The notes under the pieces: model-generated | What the model saw: only the letters and a program-made list of their open reading frames with translations | Told to the model about the DNA's origin: nothing | Databases searched by the model: none | Source of the DNA: Brevundimonas subvibrioides | Lineage (GTDB): Bacteria > Pseudomonadota > Alphaproteobacteria > Caulobacterales > Caulobacteraceae | Assembly: GCA_002280475.1 (NCBI GenBank) | Contig: NCEB01000005.1 | Coordinates: 56,184 to 120,183, forward strand | Length of the DNA: 64,000 nucleotides | Reading direction: 5' to 3' | Part shown: positions 42,746-51,525 of the stretch, one piece after another | How the letters are laid out: each line of letters starts with the position of its first letter | How positions within the stretch are numbered: the stretch's first letter is position 1 | Position numbers and translations under genes: made by a program

Positions 42746-42940
42746 ATGGCCAAGCGTGCTGAGCAGCAATATCCGATGGTCTTTGAAAACCAGGAGGCAC
42801 GGCTGGCCTGGGAGCGCGAGCGATTGGCCGAGGCAGAGGCTGATATCGCGGCGGGGCGGGTGCTGTCTGGTCAGGAGGCGATCGATTGGCTTGATCGTTG
42901 GGCGGCTGGCGAGGAACTCGAAGATCCGACGTTCGACTGA
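42746..42940 (+). CDS. Putative antitoxin, ParD/CopG-like partner
   Basis: 64 residues: MAKRAEQQYPMVFENQEARL, an acidic coil ERERLAEAEADIAAGRVLSG and QEAIDWLDRWAAG. The GRVLSGQEAIDWLDRW ending resembles short antitoxins paired with RelE/ParE toxins. Its TGA is directly followed by the toxin ATG. Family match is tentative; the pairing is the main evidence. Transcribed away from rnpB. Confidence 0.7.
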   Translation: MAKRAEQQYPMVFENQEARLAWERERLAEAEADIAAGRVLSGQEAIDWLDRWAAGEELEDPTFD

Positions 42941-43237
42941 ATGGACGAGCGATACGAACTGACGTTCACGGATCGCGCACGATTGGATCTCCTTCAAGCT
43001 CGACGGTGGCTAAGGCAACCAGGAAGCGGACTGAGAGCCCAACTCAGGCTGACCCGCATCAACCGGGCGATTATCGAACTGGAGTTCGCGCCGCTTCGCT
43101 GGACCTTTGGGAGACATCCCGGCGTGCGCGTCCGATTGATCGAGGGTTACTCTGTTCACTACAGCGTCGAGGTTTCGCAGAAGACCGTCACCATTCGCCG
43201 CGTCTTCAGCCCCTATCAGGACCAGTCTCGGCTTTAG
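42941..43237 (+). CDS. RelE/ParE superfamily toxin
   Basis: 98 residues: YELTFTDRARLDLLQARRWL, AIIELEFAPLRWTFGRHPGV and SVHYSVEVSQKTVTIRRVFS. The final strand pair with an Arg (VTIRRVFSPY) is typical of the RelE/ParE fold. It starts with no gap after the antitoxin. Target (gyrase or ribosome) cannot be told. It overlaps the end of the convergent amidase gene by 4 bases. Confidence 0.8.
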   Translation: MDERYELTFTDRARLDLLQARRWLRQPGSGLRAQLRLTRINRAIIELEFAPLRWTFGRHPGVRVRLIEGYSVHYSVEVSQKTVTIRRVFSPYQDQSRL

Positions 43238-43995
43238 TTTAGCACGCCCGTGACGCTCTCGACCGTCGCCAGTTGCAGCACGCCCATCAGGGTCGCGCGC
43301 GTCTCTCCGTCGGCGATGCCGTCGACCTTTGAAGGCCGCCAGTGGCGCTGAAAGGCCTCGACCGTGATCCGCGTCTCCTCGGAATAGACGCCGTCCGGGC
43401 GGGGCTCATAGCCCAGACGGTGCAGACCGGCCTGGAGAACATGCACCCCCAGTCCGCTGTCACCGACCGACAGCGGTGGACCCAGGGCCGCGATCCGCTC
43501 CGTGGCCGGCTCGAACCACAGACCCTGGCGATGCTCGGCCAGCCGCTTCCACGCAAACAACTCGCCGGGGTCCTGCTTGCGCGTCGGCGCGACGTCGGAA
43601 TGGCCCAGGATGCGCGCGTCCTCGATGGCCCAGCGTGTGCGGATGTCGTCGATCAACGCGATCACGGCGTCGATCTGCGCGTCCGGGAATGCGCGATAAC
43701 CCCACTCATGACCGGGATTGACGATTTCGATACCGATGGAGACCGCGTTGACGTCGGTCTCGCCCTTCCACCAGCTTTTGCCGGCGTGCCAGGCTCGGCG
43801 CTCCTCTGCCACCAGCCGCAGGATCGATCCGTCTTCATCGACGACGTAATGGGCCGAGACCCTGGCCTCGGGGTCGCGCAGGCGGGCCACGGCGGCCTCG
43901 GCGCTCTGCATACCGGTATAGTGCAGAAGCAGCATGTCGGGCGGGCCCCGACGGGTGTCGAAGTTGGGCGAAGGGGCTTCGGTGACCGTCAGCAC
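43234..43995 (-). CDS. N-acetylmuramoyl-L-alanine amidase with peptidoglycan-binding domain
   Basis: 253 residues from a GTG start. Amidase_2 (AmpD/AmiD) marks are MLLLHYTGMQSAEAA (His), HYVVDEDGSILRLV, AWHAGKSWWKG, SIGIEIVNPG and ILGHSDVAPTRKQDPG (His and Asp for zinc). The C-terminal PG_binding_1 domain is LSVGDSGLGVHVLQAGLHRL and EAFQRHW. No signal peptide is seen, so it may act on cytoplasmic muropeptides like AmpD, although the binding domain recalls AmiD. Role in beta-lactamase induction is only a possibility. Confidence 0.92.
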   Translation of the reverse strand: MLTVTEAPSPNFDTRRGPPDMLLLHYTGMQSAEAAVARLRDPEARVSAHYVVDEDGSILRLVAEERRAWHAGKSWWKGETDVNAVSIGIEIVNPGHEWGYRAFPDAQIDAVIALIDDIRTRWAIEDARILGHSDVAPTRKQDPGELFAWKRLAEHRQGLWFEPATERIAALGPPLSVGDSGLGVHVLQAGLHRLGYEPRPDGVYSEETRITVEAFQRHWRPSKVDGIADGETRATLMGVLQLATVESVTGVLN

Positions 43996-44007
43996 CAGCG
44001 TCGAGGC

Positions 44008-44322
44008 CTAGCGGTTCGGCCGCTCCCAGCCATAGGCGACCCAGGTCTCGCCGATCTTCTGGGCCTCGATCACGTCGTCGCTGCGACGCGCGCGGGCGAA
44101 GGCGCGGCGACGGGCGCGCACGGCCAGCCCGGCGAAGAACACCAGCACGCTGGCGCACAGGGCGATCACGGCGACCGCCGCCGCGGTGAACACCGCCAGA
44201 ACCGCACCGACCGTCAGCGCCGCCACGGTCGCGATCACCCCGCCCAGCCACATCAGCGGCGCGAGCAGGCCCTGCGGCCGGCGGCTCTGTATTCCGATCG
44301 AGGCGAAACGGTCGTTGGTCAT
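44008..44322 (-). CDS. Small membrane protein, function unknown
   Basis: 104 residues from ATG 44322, with AGGGA upstream. It begins MTNDRFASIGIQSRRPQG. Two adjacent hydrophobic helices (GLLAPLMWLGGVIATVAALT and AAAVAVIALCASVLVFFAGL) are followed by a basic segment RARRRAFARARR and a soluble tail ending TWVAYGWERPNR. No family recognised. It is upstream of the amidase and close to sppA on the same strand. Confidence 0.75.
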   Translation of the reverse strand: MTNDRFASIGIQSRRPQGLLAPLMWLGGVIATVAALTVGAVLAVFTAAAVAVIALCASVLVFFAGLAVRARRRAFARARRSDDVIEAQKIGETWVAYGWERPNR

Positions 44323-44441
44323 TTCGTATCCCTGATGGGCGCGGCCCGTTGAACCGGACCAACGCCTGAAACCCCAATGTCGGTCCACATGTGTGAACCG
44401 TCAATGACCGACCACTTCACAGGCGAGTGTGCCGCAGGGGT

Positions 44442-46217
44442 CTAGAGCGGCTGGTCGGCCAGGACCGTGGCCCCGTCGCCGCGCATCCGGGCGGTGCGGA
44501 CCTCGCCCAGCACCGCCTGGGCCTGAGGGTCGGCCAGAACGCCGCCCAGCATGACCAGGGCCCGCGCCGCCTCGGACTGCACGCCGAACGCCTCGGACAG
44601 GGCCTCCCACGGCGACAGGGCCTCGGGATAGCGTTTGTAGCGGACCGAGCGATCCTCGGGGATTTCCGCCAGCTGGCGGGCCTTGGCGATGGCCTCGGAC
44701 AGGCCGCCCAGTTGGTCGACCAGACCCAGGCTGCGCGCCTGGGCCCCCGTCCAGACCCGGCCACGGGCGATCTCGCGCACGCGCGCCGCCGGCAGACGCC
44801 GTCCCGTCGAGACGCGCTGGACGAACTCCTCATAGGTCCGGTCCATCGAGGCCGCGAAGGCCGCGCGCTGGCTCTCGGTCCAGGCCTCGGACGGCGAGAA
44901 GGCGTCGGAATAGTCCCCGCCGACCGACAGGCCGCGCAGGTCGACGCCGAACCGGCCCAGAGCCTCGGACACCACGAACTTGCCGCCGTAGACCCCGATG
45001 GAGCCCGTCAGGGTCGAGGGCTGGGCCACGATCCAGTTGGCCTCCGAACTGATCCAGTAGCCTCCGGACGCGGCGTATTCGCCCATCGACACCACGACCG
45101 GCTTTCCCGCCGCCTTGGCCGCGCGCACCGCCGCCAGGATCTGCTCGGACGCCTCGGGCGAGCCACCGGGCGACGACACGCGGAAGACGATGGCCTTGAC
45201 CGAGCGATCCTCGATCGCATCATAGATCGCCTCGGCCGTGCGGTCGGAATGGATCGAGCTGCCAGCGCCGAAGCCGCCGCTGCCGCCCGTGCCCGTCATG
45301 ATCGCCCCTTCGCCGCCCACGATGGCGATGGCGTCGCTGCCCGACCCGGCGCGCAGCCCCTTGGCCGAGGCATAGTCGTCGAACTCCAGGATGTCGGCAC
45401 CCCGGCCGGCGCGGCGCCTGGCCTCGGCCTCGGCCTCCTCGACCTGGCCGATCTTGTCGATCAGCTTGAGCGCCAGCGCCTGCTCGGCCGAATAGGGGCC
45501 CGCCTCGATCGTCGCCTTCAGGGCCGGGGCTTGGACACGGCGGTCCGAGGCCGCATTGGCCAGGGCCGAGTCGTAGATGGAGGTCATCCACGCCGTCATC
45601 GCCTCGCGGTGGGGCCCGGTGTAGCCGCTCTCGGTGAACTCGTTGACCGCGTTCTTGTACTCGTAGCGCTGCTCGAACTGGGCGTTGACGCCATAGCGTT
45701 CGAAGGCCCGGCCCAGGAAGACGCTGTCGGCCGAAAAGCCCGTGGCCTGGAAGCTGGCGGTGTTCTGCATCCAAAGCTCGGACGCCGAGGCCCCGACCAT
45801 GTAGCTGGAGATCACAGTGCCCACAGGCATGAAGCCCTGGGAATGGGCGATCACCGGCTTGCCCGCCGCGCGAAAGCGTCGCACCGCCTGACGGATCTCG
45901 TCGGCCGATGCCGGGTTCAGCCCGGCCTCCGGCAGGCGGATCAACAGGACCTTGATGGCATTGTCGCGCTCGGCCTGGGCCAGCACGTCGACCACCTCCA
46001 TGACCGACAGCCCTGATCCGCCGAAGGCCGCGAAGGGATTGTCGACCTCCTGATCGGTCAGCCCCTGACGCAGGTCCAGCTCCAGCACCGTATTGGCGGG
46101 CGTCGCGGTCGGGCCTGCGGTGGCGGCGGCCCCGATGATCAGCACGATCGGCAGGACCACCAGGAACAGGATCAGGCCGGTGAACACACCCAGCACCGTC
46201 AGGAAGAATTGTTTCAT
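44442..46217 (-). CDS. sppA: Signal peptide peptidase SppA, long form
   Basis: 591 residues, the 67K type with two S49 repeats and one N-terminal membrane anchor (FFLTVLGVFTGLILFLVVLP). The catalytic Lys is in EQRYEYKNAVNEF (first half), and the Ser in SMGEYAASGGYWISS (second half). It degrades cleaved signal peptides in the membrane. The second half also has LTGSIGVYGGKF and VWTGAQARSLGLVDQLGG. Confidence 0.95.
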   Translation of the reverse strand: MKQFFLTVLGVFTGLILFLVVLPIVLIIGAAATAGPTATPANTVLELDLRQGLTDQEVDNPFAAFGGSGLSVMEVVDVLAQAERDNAIKVLLIRLPEAGLNPASADEIRQAVRRFRAAGKPVIAHSQGFMPVGTVISSYMVGASASELWMQNTASFQATGFSADSVFLGRAFERYGVNAQFEQRYEYKNAVNEFTESGYTGPHREAMTAWMTSIYDSALANAASDRRVQAPALKATIEAGPYSAEQALALKLIDKIGQVEEAEAEARRRAGRGADILEFDDYASAKGLRAGSGSDAIAIVGGEGAIMTGTGGSGGFGAGSSIHSDRTAEAIYDAIEDRSVKAIVFRVSSPGGSPEASEQILAAVRAAKAAGKPVVVSMGEYAASGGYWISSEANWIVAQPSTLTGSIGVYGGKFVVSEALGRFGVDLRGLSVGGDYSDAFSPSEAWTESQRAAFAASMDRTYEEFVQRVSTGRRLPAARVREIARGRVWTGAQARSLGLVDQLGGLSEAIAKARQLAEIPEDRSVRYKRYPEALSPWEALSEAFGVQSEAARALVMLGGVLADPQAQAVLGEVRTARMRGDGATVLADQPL

Positions 46218-46397
46218 GGGCGGGGGAGCGTCCAGTCAGCCGGCCAGGGTCGGCCTCGCCTCGACCATAGGCACGGGACCGTCACCGTCAAATGAAGGTC
46301 GCGTAATCGGGGAGCGGGGTCAGGGTTAGCGCTGCCCTTGCGAGCGCCTCCACGGAGGCGGTGGAGCAGATTGCGTTTCCACGCTAGACTGCCCGTC

Positions 46398-46667
46398 ATG
46401 AACGACATGCCGCTGAAGCTGAGCGAGCCTCTGGAGCTTTTCGTCAATGAACAGCTCAAGGCGGGTGCCTACCCAAGCCGCGAAGCTGTGATCAATGAAG
46501 CCGTCAGCCGCCTGAAGAAGGCCGTCGTTGAAGACGAGGCAAAGCGCGCGCACCTGAGGGCCGCGATCGGTCCCGCCATCCAGAGGATGGATCGCGGAGA
46601 GGGTCACGTCGTCGACGACCTCGACGCCTATGCCGATACGATACTATCCGAGGCCACGCGTTCTTGA
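46398..46667 (+). CDS. ParD-like antitoxin
   Basis: 89 residues from ATG 46398. The ribbon-helix-helix start is MPLKLSEPLELFVNEQLKAG and YPSREAVINEAVSRLKKAVV, the usual ParD pattern. The C-terminal part DRGEGHVVDDLDAYADTILS wraps the toxin in known complexes. Its TGA overlaps the toxin start. It likely represses its own promoter. Confidence 0.85.
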   Translation: MNDMPLKLSEPLELFVNEQLKAGAYPSREAVINEAVSRLKKAVVEDEAKRAHLRAAIGPAIQRMDRGEGHVVDDLDAYADTILSEATRS

Positions 46668-47011
46668 GACGAGTGGTCATCGACATCGACGCTCGCGTCG
46701 ATGCAGTCGCGATCGTCAACACCAGTTTCCTGTCGTTTGGACGGGCAGCGGCGGAACGCTACGCAAAGCTGATCACCCAGAGCTACGCGGACCTTGCGGC
46801 TCGGCCCGAACGGCCCGGCGCACGGGTGTTTGAAGACGATGTGTACCTTTACCATCTCAGATGGTCGCGCCGGACAGCCGACGCCGGCGAGCGCGTCGGG
46901 CGGCCACGGCACCTGGTTGTCTATCGGTACGACGTGGATTCGATCCAGGTGTTGCGCCTGCTTCATGATCGAATGGATATCGGGGAACGCATCCGCTCCT
47001 CCGGTGACTAA
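46664..47011 (+). CDS. ParE-like toxin, TTG start overlapping antitoxin stop
   Basis: 115 residues if translated from TTG 46664, which overlaps the antitoxin stop as TTGA; a GTG at 46673 is an alternative. Features: ARVDAVAIVNTSFLSFGRAA, AERYAKLITQSYADLAARPE and HLVVYRYDVDSIQVLRLLHD then RMDIGERI, the ParE signature. ParE toxins act on DNA gyrase. The stop overlaps the end of the convergent flhA gene by 3 bases. Confidence 0.85.
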   Translation: MRRVVIDIDARVDAVAIVNTSFLSFGRAAAERYAKLITQSYADLAARPERPGARVFEDDVYLYHLRWSRRTADAGERVGRPRHLVVYRYDVDSIQVLRLLHDRMDIGERIRSSGD

Positions 47012-49113
47012 ACCGAGCCCAGCGTCCTCAGCCGCGCGCGCGGATGCACCTCGTTCTGGCTCATCACCACGGTCTGTCCCCGGAAGCGTTCGATGATCGA
47101 GCGGACATACGGACGGATCTGCGGGCCGGTCAGCAGCACCGCCTGCTCGCCCGACATGGCGATGCGCTCGAACACGTCTCGGGTGGAGCGAATGAAGTCC
47201 TGAAGCCGGCTGGGGGCCATGGCCAGCTGCTTGTCCTCGCCCGTGCCGACCAGGGCCTCGGCGAAGGCGGCCTCCCATTCGGGCGACAGGGTGACGATGG
47301 GCAGGGCCCCGTCCTCGCCCTTGTGCTGCCAGCACAGCTGGCGGGCCAGCCGCGTGCGGACGTGCTCGACCAGGGTGGTGACCGACGACGAGTGCGGCGC
47401 GGCCTCGGCGAGGCCTTCCAGCACCGCTCCCAGATCGCGGATCGAGACCTTCTCGCGCAGCAGGGCCTGAAGCACCCGCTGGAGCGTCGTGACGGTGACG
47501 ACCGAGGGCACCAGTTCGTCGACCAGCTTCTTCTCCTCCGGCCCCAGCTCGCGCAGCAGCTTCTGCACCTCGGCATAGGACAGCAGGTCCGCCATATTCT
47601 CCTTGAGGATCTCGGTCAGGTGGGTGGTCAGCACCGTGGACGGATCGACGATGGTGTAGCCGCGGAAGGTCGCCTCTTCCCTCAAGGTCTCGTCGATCCA
47701 GGTGGCGGGCAGGCCGAAGGCGGGTTCCTTGGTATGCTCGCCGGGCAGTTCGACCTGACGACCCGCCGGGTCCATGGCCATAAGCGAGCCCAGCCGCACC
47801 TCGCCGGTCCCGGCCTCCATCTCCTTGATGCGGATGGCATAGCCCTGGGTCGGCAGGCGCATGTTGTCCAGGATGCGCACGCTCGGCATGACGAAGCCGA
47901 ACTCCTGCGCCAGGGCGCGGCGCAGCGCCCGGACCTGATCAGTCAGACGACGCCCCTCCAGGTCGTTGATGAGCGTCAGCAGAGAATAGCCCAGCTCGAT
48001 CTTGACCTCGTCGATGGTCAGGGCGGTCGAGATGGGCTCCTCGACGTCCTCCTTGGGCTTGGCGTTGACGGCGTCGTTCTCGATCGGCTGGGGTTTCAGC
48101 CTGGCCCGCCCCAGACGCCAGGCCATGAAGCCCGCCCCGGCGGCCAGGCCCATGAACGGCAGGATCGGCATGCCGGGGATCACCGCCAGCAGGGCCGAGG
48201 CCGCCGCCACCATGCCCAGGCTGACCGGGTTGGTGGCCAGTTGCGACACCAGGGCCTTGTCCGCCGAGCCCTCGACCCCGGCCTTGGACACAAGGAAGCC
48301 CGCGGCGATCGAGATGATGATGGCCGGCACCTGGGTCACCAGACCGTCGCCGATGGTCAGTTGGATGTATGTGCTGGCCGCCTCGCCCACGGGCAGGCCG
48401 TGGGTCGTCACGCCGATCAGCATGCCGCCGATGGCGTTGATGAAGACGATGATCAGGCCCGCCATCGCGTCGCCGCGCACGAACTTGGACGCACCGTCCA
48501 TGGCCCCGAAGAAGGTCGATTCCTGCTCCAGCTCCTTGCGCCGCAGCTTGGCCTGGTCCTCGGTGATCAGCCCGCTGGACAGGTCGGCGTCGATGGCCAT
48601 CTGCTTGCCCGGCATGGAGTCGAGGGTGAAGCGGGCCGAAACTTCGGCGATCCGGGTCGAGCCCTTGGTGATGACCACGAAGTTCACCACCAGGATGATG
48701 GCGAAGATGATCACCCCGATGATGAAGTTGCCTCCCATCATCAGCGCGCCGAAGGCCGCGATCACCTGTCCGGCCGCGTCGTGGCCCTCATGCCCATGGG
48801 TCAGCACCAGCCGTGTCGAGGCCAGGTTCAGACCCAGCCGGAACAGGGTCGAGACCAGCAGGACCGTCGGGAAGATGGCGAAGTCCAGCGGCCGCTTCAT
48901 CATCAGCGCCGTCATCAGGATCAGAACCGAGGACACCAGGCTGAGCGCGAGCAGCAGGTCCAGCAGGAACTTGGGGACCGGCAGGATCAGCAGCAGGATG
49001 ACGCCGATGACGCCGACGGCCATCCCGACCTCGCCGCGCATCAGCCAGCCGCGAATGTCGCCGCCGGTCGGCCGCGCCATGCCGTCCTTCATCAGGATGG
49101 GCGCGTCGGTCAT
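47008..49113 (-). CDS. flhA: Flagellar export apparatus protein FlhA
   Basis: 701 residues. Membrane half with GEVGMAVGVIGVILLLILPV, the FHIPEP-family stretch TLFRLGLNLASTRLVLTHGH and DGDLSSGLI-like AIDADLSSGLITEDQAKLRR. The cytoplasmic half (residues about 350-700) has GYSLLTLINDLEGRRLTDQV. It is the central pore component of the flagellar type III export gate. The ATG overlaps the TGA of the beta-lactamase gene (ATGA). It is known as flbF in Caulobacter. Confidence 0.96.
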   Translation of the reverse strand: MTDAPILMKDGMARPTGGDIRGWLMRGEVGMAVGVIGVILLLILPVPKFLLDLLLALSLVSSVLILMTALMMKRPLDFAIFPTVLLVSTLFRLGLNLASTRLVLTHGHEGHDAAGQVIAAFGALMMGGNFIIGVIIFAIILVVNFVVITKGSTRIAEVSARFTLDSMPGKQMAIDADLSSGLITEDQAKLRRKELEQESTFFGAMDGASKFVRGDAMAGLIIVFINAIGGMLIGVTTHGLPVGEAASTYIQLTIGDGLVTQVPAIIISIAAGFLVSKAGVEGSADKALVSQLATNPVSLGMVAAASALLAVIPGMPILPFMGLAAGAGFMAWRLGRARLKPQPIENDAVNAKPKEDVEEPISTALTIDEVKIELGYSLLTLINDLEGRRLTDQVRALRRALAQEFGFVMPSVRILDNMRLPTQGYAIRIKEMEAGTGEVRLGSLMAMDPAGRQVELPGEHTKEPAFGLPATWIDETLREEATFRGYTIVDPSTVLTTHLTEILKENMADLLSYAEVQKLLRELGPEEKKLVDELVPSVVTVTTLQRVLQALLREKVSIRDLGAVLEGLAEAAPHSSSVTTLVEHVRTRLARQLCWQHKGEDGALPIVTLSPEWEAAFAEALVGTGEDKQLAMAPSRLQDFIRSTRDVFERIAMSGEQAVLLTGPQIRPYVRSIIERFRGQTVVMSQNEVHPRARLRTLGSV

Positions 49114-49994
49114 GCCCGCCCGAGCTCGGCCAGGGCCGCCTGCGTCGCCTCGGCGATGACGGCCTCGTTCTTCGGATCATCGCCGGCGGCGTGGTAGTAG
49201 GCGGCGACGATCACCGGCGCGCCGGACGGCGGATACAGGACGCCGATGTCGTTGGTCGGGCCATAGCCGCCGGTGCCGGTCTTGTGCGCGACGGTCCAGC
49301 CGGCGGGAACGCCCGCCTTGATGCGGGCAGTGCCAGTGGGCGAGTCGACCATCCACTTCAGCAGCAGGGCCTTGGACGCCTCTGACAGCGGCGTGTCCGC
49401 ATCGACGAGCAGCCGTTCGATGTTTGCGATCGACTGCAAGGGCAGGATGGTGTCCTTGTCGCCGTCCAGCCGGTTCATCTCGGGCTCGAACCGGTCCACC
49501 CGCGTCGTCGCATCACCGATCCCGCGATAGAAGGCCTGCATGGGCTCCAACCCGCCCATCGCCTTCAGCAGCAGATTGGCCGCCGGATTGTCGGACACCT
49601 CGACCGTGCCCTTCATCAGGGCCTCGACGCTGAGGGAGCCGCCGATCGCGGGCTCGGTCACCGGGGCGTGGTTGATCATGTCGGCGCGGGTGATCGGGAT
49701 CATCCGGTCCAGACGCTCTTCGCCCGCCTGGACCCGCATCAGGGTCGCGGCGGCCAGGAACATCTTGAAAGTCGAGCAGTAGACGAACCGCTCCTCGCCG
49801 CGCCAGGTCAGGATGCGGCCGGTCTGCATGTCCTTGGCGGCGAAGCCGAGGCGTCCGCCCTCGCGGGTCTCCAGCGCGGACAGGTCGAAGGTTTCAGGGG
49901 TGGTGAGGGATGCGGGCGCGGCTTCGGTCGACGAGCGCGTGCAGGCGGCGACGGCGAGCGCGCCGCTGGTTCCGAGCAGAGCACGGCGGTTCAG
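49110..49994 (-). CDS. Class A beta-lactamase within the flagellar operon
   Basis: 294 residues from a CTG at 49994. All class A motifs are present: Ser74 and Lys77 in CSTFK, Ser134-Asp-Asn in VSDNP, Glu170 to Asn174 in EPEMN and Lys238 in HKTGTGG. The N-terminus LNRRALLGTSGALAVAACTR has a twin Arg and a lipobox-like AAC, so export by Tat or as a lipoprotein is likely. GGAGGA lies 6 bases before the CTG. Upstream in-frame starts (ATG 50072, GTG 50096, which overlaps the flbD stop) would translate the repeat at 50001-50050 into a long odd extension. The TGA overlaps flhA. Spectrum unknown. Confidence 0.92.
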   Translation of the reverse strand: MNRRALLGTSGALAVAACTRSSTEAAPASLTTPETFDLSALETREGGRLGFAAKDMQTGRILTWRGEERFVYCSTFKMFLAAATLMRVQAGEERLDRMIPITRADMINHAPVTEPAIGGSLSVEALMKGTVEVSDNPAANLLLKAMGGLEPMQAFYRGIGDATTRVDRFEPEMNRLDGDKDTILPLQSIANIERLLVDADTPLSEASKALLLKWMVDSPTGTARIKAGVPAGWTVAHKTGTGGYGPTNDIGVLYPPSGAPVIVAAYYHAAGDDPKNEAVIAEATQAALAELGRA

Positions 49995-50000
49995 CTCAAA

Positions 50001-50050
50001 TCCTCCCCCGTTGGGGGAGGTGGCATGAAGCGAAGCGAAGTGACGGAGGG
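50001..50050. repeat. Single family C repeat before the beta-lactamase
   Basis: tcctcccccgttgggggagg followed by tggcatgaagcgaagcgaag, the same composition as the glyS inserts. On the minus strand it ends in CCAACGGGGGAGGA, which supplies the GGAGGA ribosome site for the beta-lactamase CTG start. Confidence 0.75.
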
Positions 50051-50092
50051 GGCCGGCAGCAAACGACGGCATGTGCGGCTGGCCGCGATACT

Positions 50093-51490
50093 TCACGCCG
50101 CGCTCGCGCCGTAGCCCGCGCCCGCCACGCCCGTCTGGGGGGCCATGATCGGCGTGCCCTCGTCGGCGTATTCGTTCAGCTTGTTCCGCAGTGTCCGGAT
50201 CGAGATGCCCAGGATGTTGGCCGCGTGCGTCCGGTTGCCGAAGCAGTGGCTGAGGGTATCCAGGATCAGCGACTTCTCCATCTGGGCCACGGTCTGACCG
50301 ACATAGGCCCGGCTCACCGCGTCCGCCGTCTGAGCCGCCCGCGCCGCCGGACCCGTGTCCGACAACCCGCCGATGGCGCCGCTGAGCGGCTGACCATCCG
50401 GCAGGCGAATGGCCTCGACGTCGATCTCGGGCCCGACCGCCAGCAGGACGGCCCGGTGCATGGCGTTCTCCAGCTCGCGCACATTGCCCGGCCAGCGGTG
50501 AGCCGCCAGCGCGCGGCGAGCATCGGCGGAGATCGCCCGAACCGGCACGCCGTTGGCGGCGGCGTATTTCCTGACGAAGTGATCGGCCAGCACCGCGATG
50601 TCGCCCGGCCGCTCGCGCAGGCTGGGCAGGCGCAGGTTCACGACGTTCAGCCGATACAGCAGGTCCTCGCGGAACGTCCCCTCGCTGACCGCACGGGCCA
50701 GGTCGCGGTTGGAGGTGGCGATGATGCGGATGTTGACCGGCACCGGCTTGGTCCCGCCCACACGGTCGATGATCCGCTCCTGGATGGCGCGCAGCAGCTT
50801 GGCCTGCAGCCGGGCGTCCATCTCCGAGATTTCGTCCAGCAGCAGGGTGCCGCCGTCGGCCTCCTCGAACTTGCCGATGCGGCGGGCCACGGCGCCGGTG
50901 AAGGCCCCCTTCTCGTGACCGAACAGTTCGGATTCCAGCAGGTTGTCCGGGATGGCGGCGCAGTTGACGCTGATGAACGGCCGCTCCGCGCGCTTGGAGT
51001 TGGCGTGGAGGTAGCGGGCCATCACCTCCTTGCCGACGCCGCTCTCGCCGGTGATCAGGATGGAGGCTTCGGACCGTGCGACCTGGTCGGCCAGCTGCGT
51101 CACCGCCTTCATCGCCGGATCGGCCGAGATCATCGGCCGCTCGTCGTCGGCCACCGCCGCCAGCACCGCCGCGATCAGATCGGCCTCGGGCGGCAGGGGG
51201 ATGAACTCCTTGGCCCCGGCCCGGATGGCGGCGGCGGCCTTGTCCGCGTCGTTGTCGACGCCGCAGGCGACCACCGGCACGAAAATCCGCTCCAGCTCGT
51301 TGGCCGCGATCAGCCCGGCGATGTCCAGGTTATAATCGACCATAAGAAGGTCGGCCCCCTGCCCGCGACGCAGTTGCTCCGTCGCCTGGTCTGTGCGCTC
51401 GACGTGATTGACCTTGGCGCCGTGCGCCATGGCCATCTTCACCGCCGCCGCGAGCTGGCCCGAAAGCCGTCCCACCACCAGAAGCCGCAT
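50093..51490 (-). CDS. flbD: Sigma-54-dependent flagellar regulator FlbD
   Basis: 465 residues. The N-terminal receiver-like domain (LLVVGRLSGQLAAAVKMAMA, LMVDYNLDIAG) differs from standard receivers at its first acidic pocket. The AAA+ domain has GESGVGKEVMARYLH (Walker A), GAFTGA (sigma-54 contact) and GGTLLLDEISEM. The C-terminal Fis-type HTH is THAANILGISIRTLRNKLNE. In Caulobacter FlbD activates late flagellar genes and represses fliF through ftr sites. It lies 35 bases after fliN. Confidence 0.95.
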   Translation of the reverse strand: MRLLVVGRLSGQLAAAVKMAMAHGAKVNHVERTDQATEQLRRGQGADLLMVDYNLDIAGLIAANELERIFVPVVACGVDNDADKAAAAIRAGAKEFIPLPPEADLIAAVLAAVADDERPMISADPAMKAVTQLADQVARSEASILITGESGVGKEVMARYLHANSKRAERPFISVNCAAIPDNLLESELFGHEKGAFTGAVARRIGKFEEADGGTLLLDEISEMDARLQAKLLRAIQERIIDRVGGTKPVPVNIRIIATSNRDLARAVSEGTFREDLLYRLNVVNLRLPSLRERPGDIAVLADHFVRKYAAANGVPVRAISADARRALAAHRWPGNVRELENAMHRAVLLAVGPEIDVEAIRLPDGQPLSGAIGGLSDTGPAARAAQTADAVSRAYVGQTVAQMEKSLILDTLSHCFGNRTHAANILGISIRTLRNKLNEYADEGTPIMAPQTGVAGAGYGASAA

Positions 51491-51525
51491 GGGTCTTCTC
51501 CTCTAACCTACTGGAGCACCGGGCC

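Noticed and set aside
42746..47011. Genomic island or prophage around the toxin-antitoxin pairs
   Set aside because: No integrase, attachment repeat or shift in base composition was visible; the genes between are ordinary chromosomal ones.
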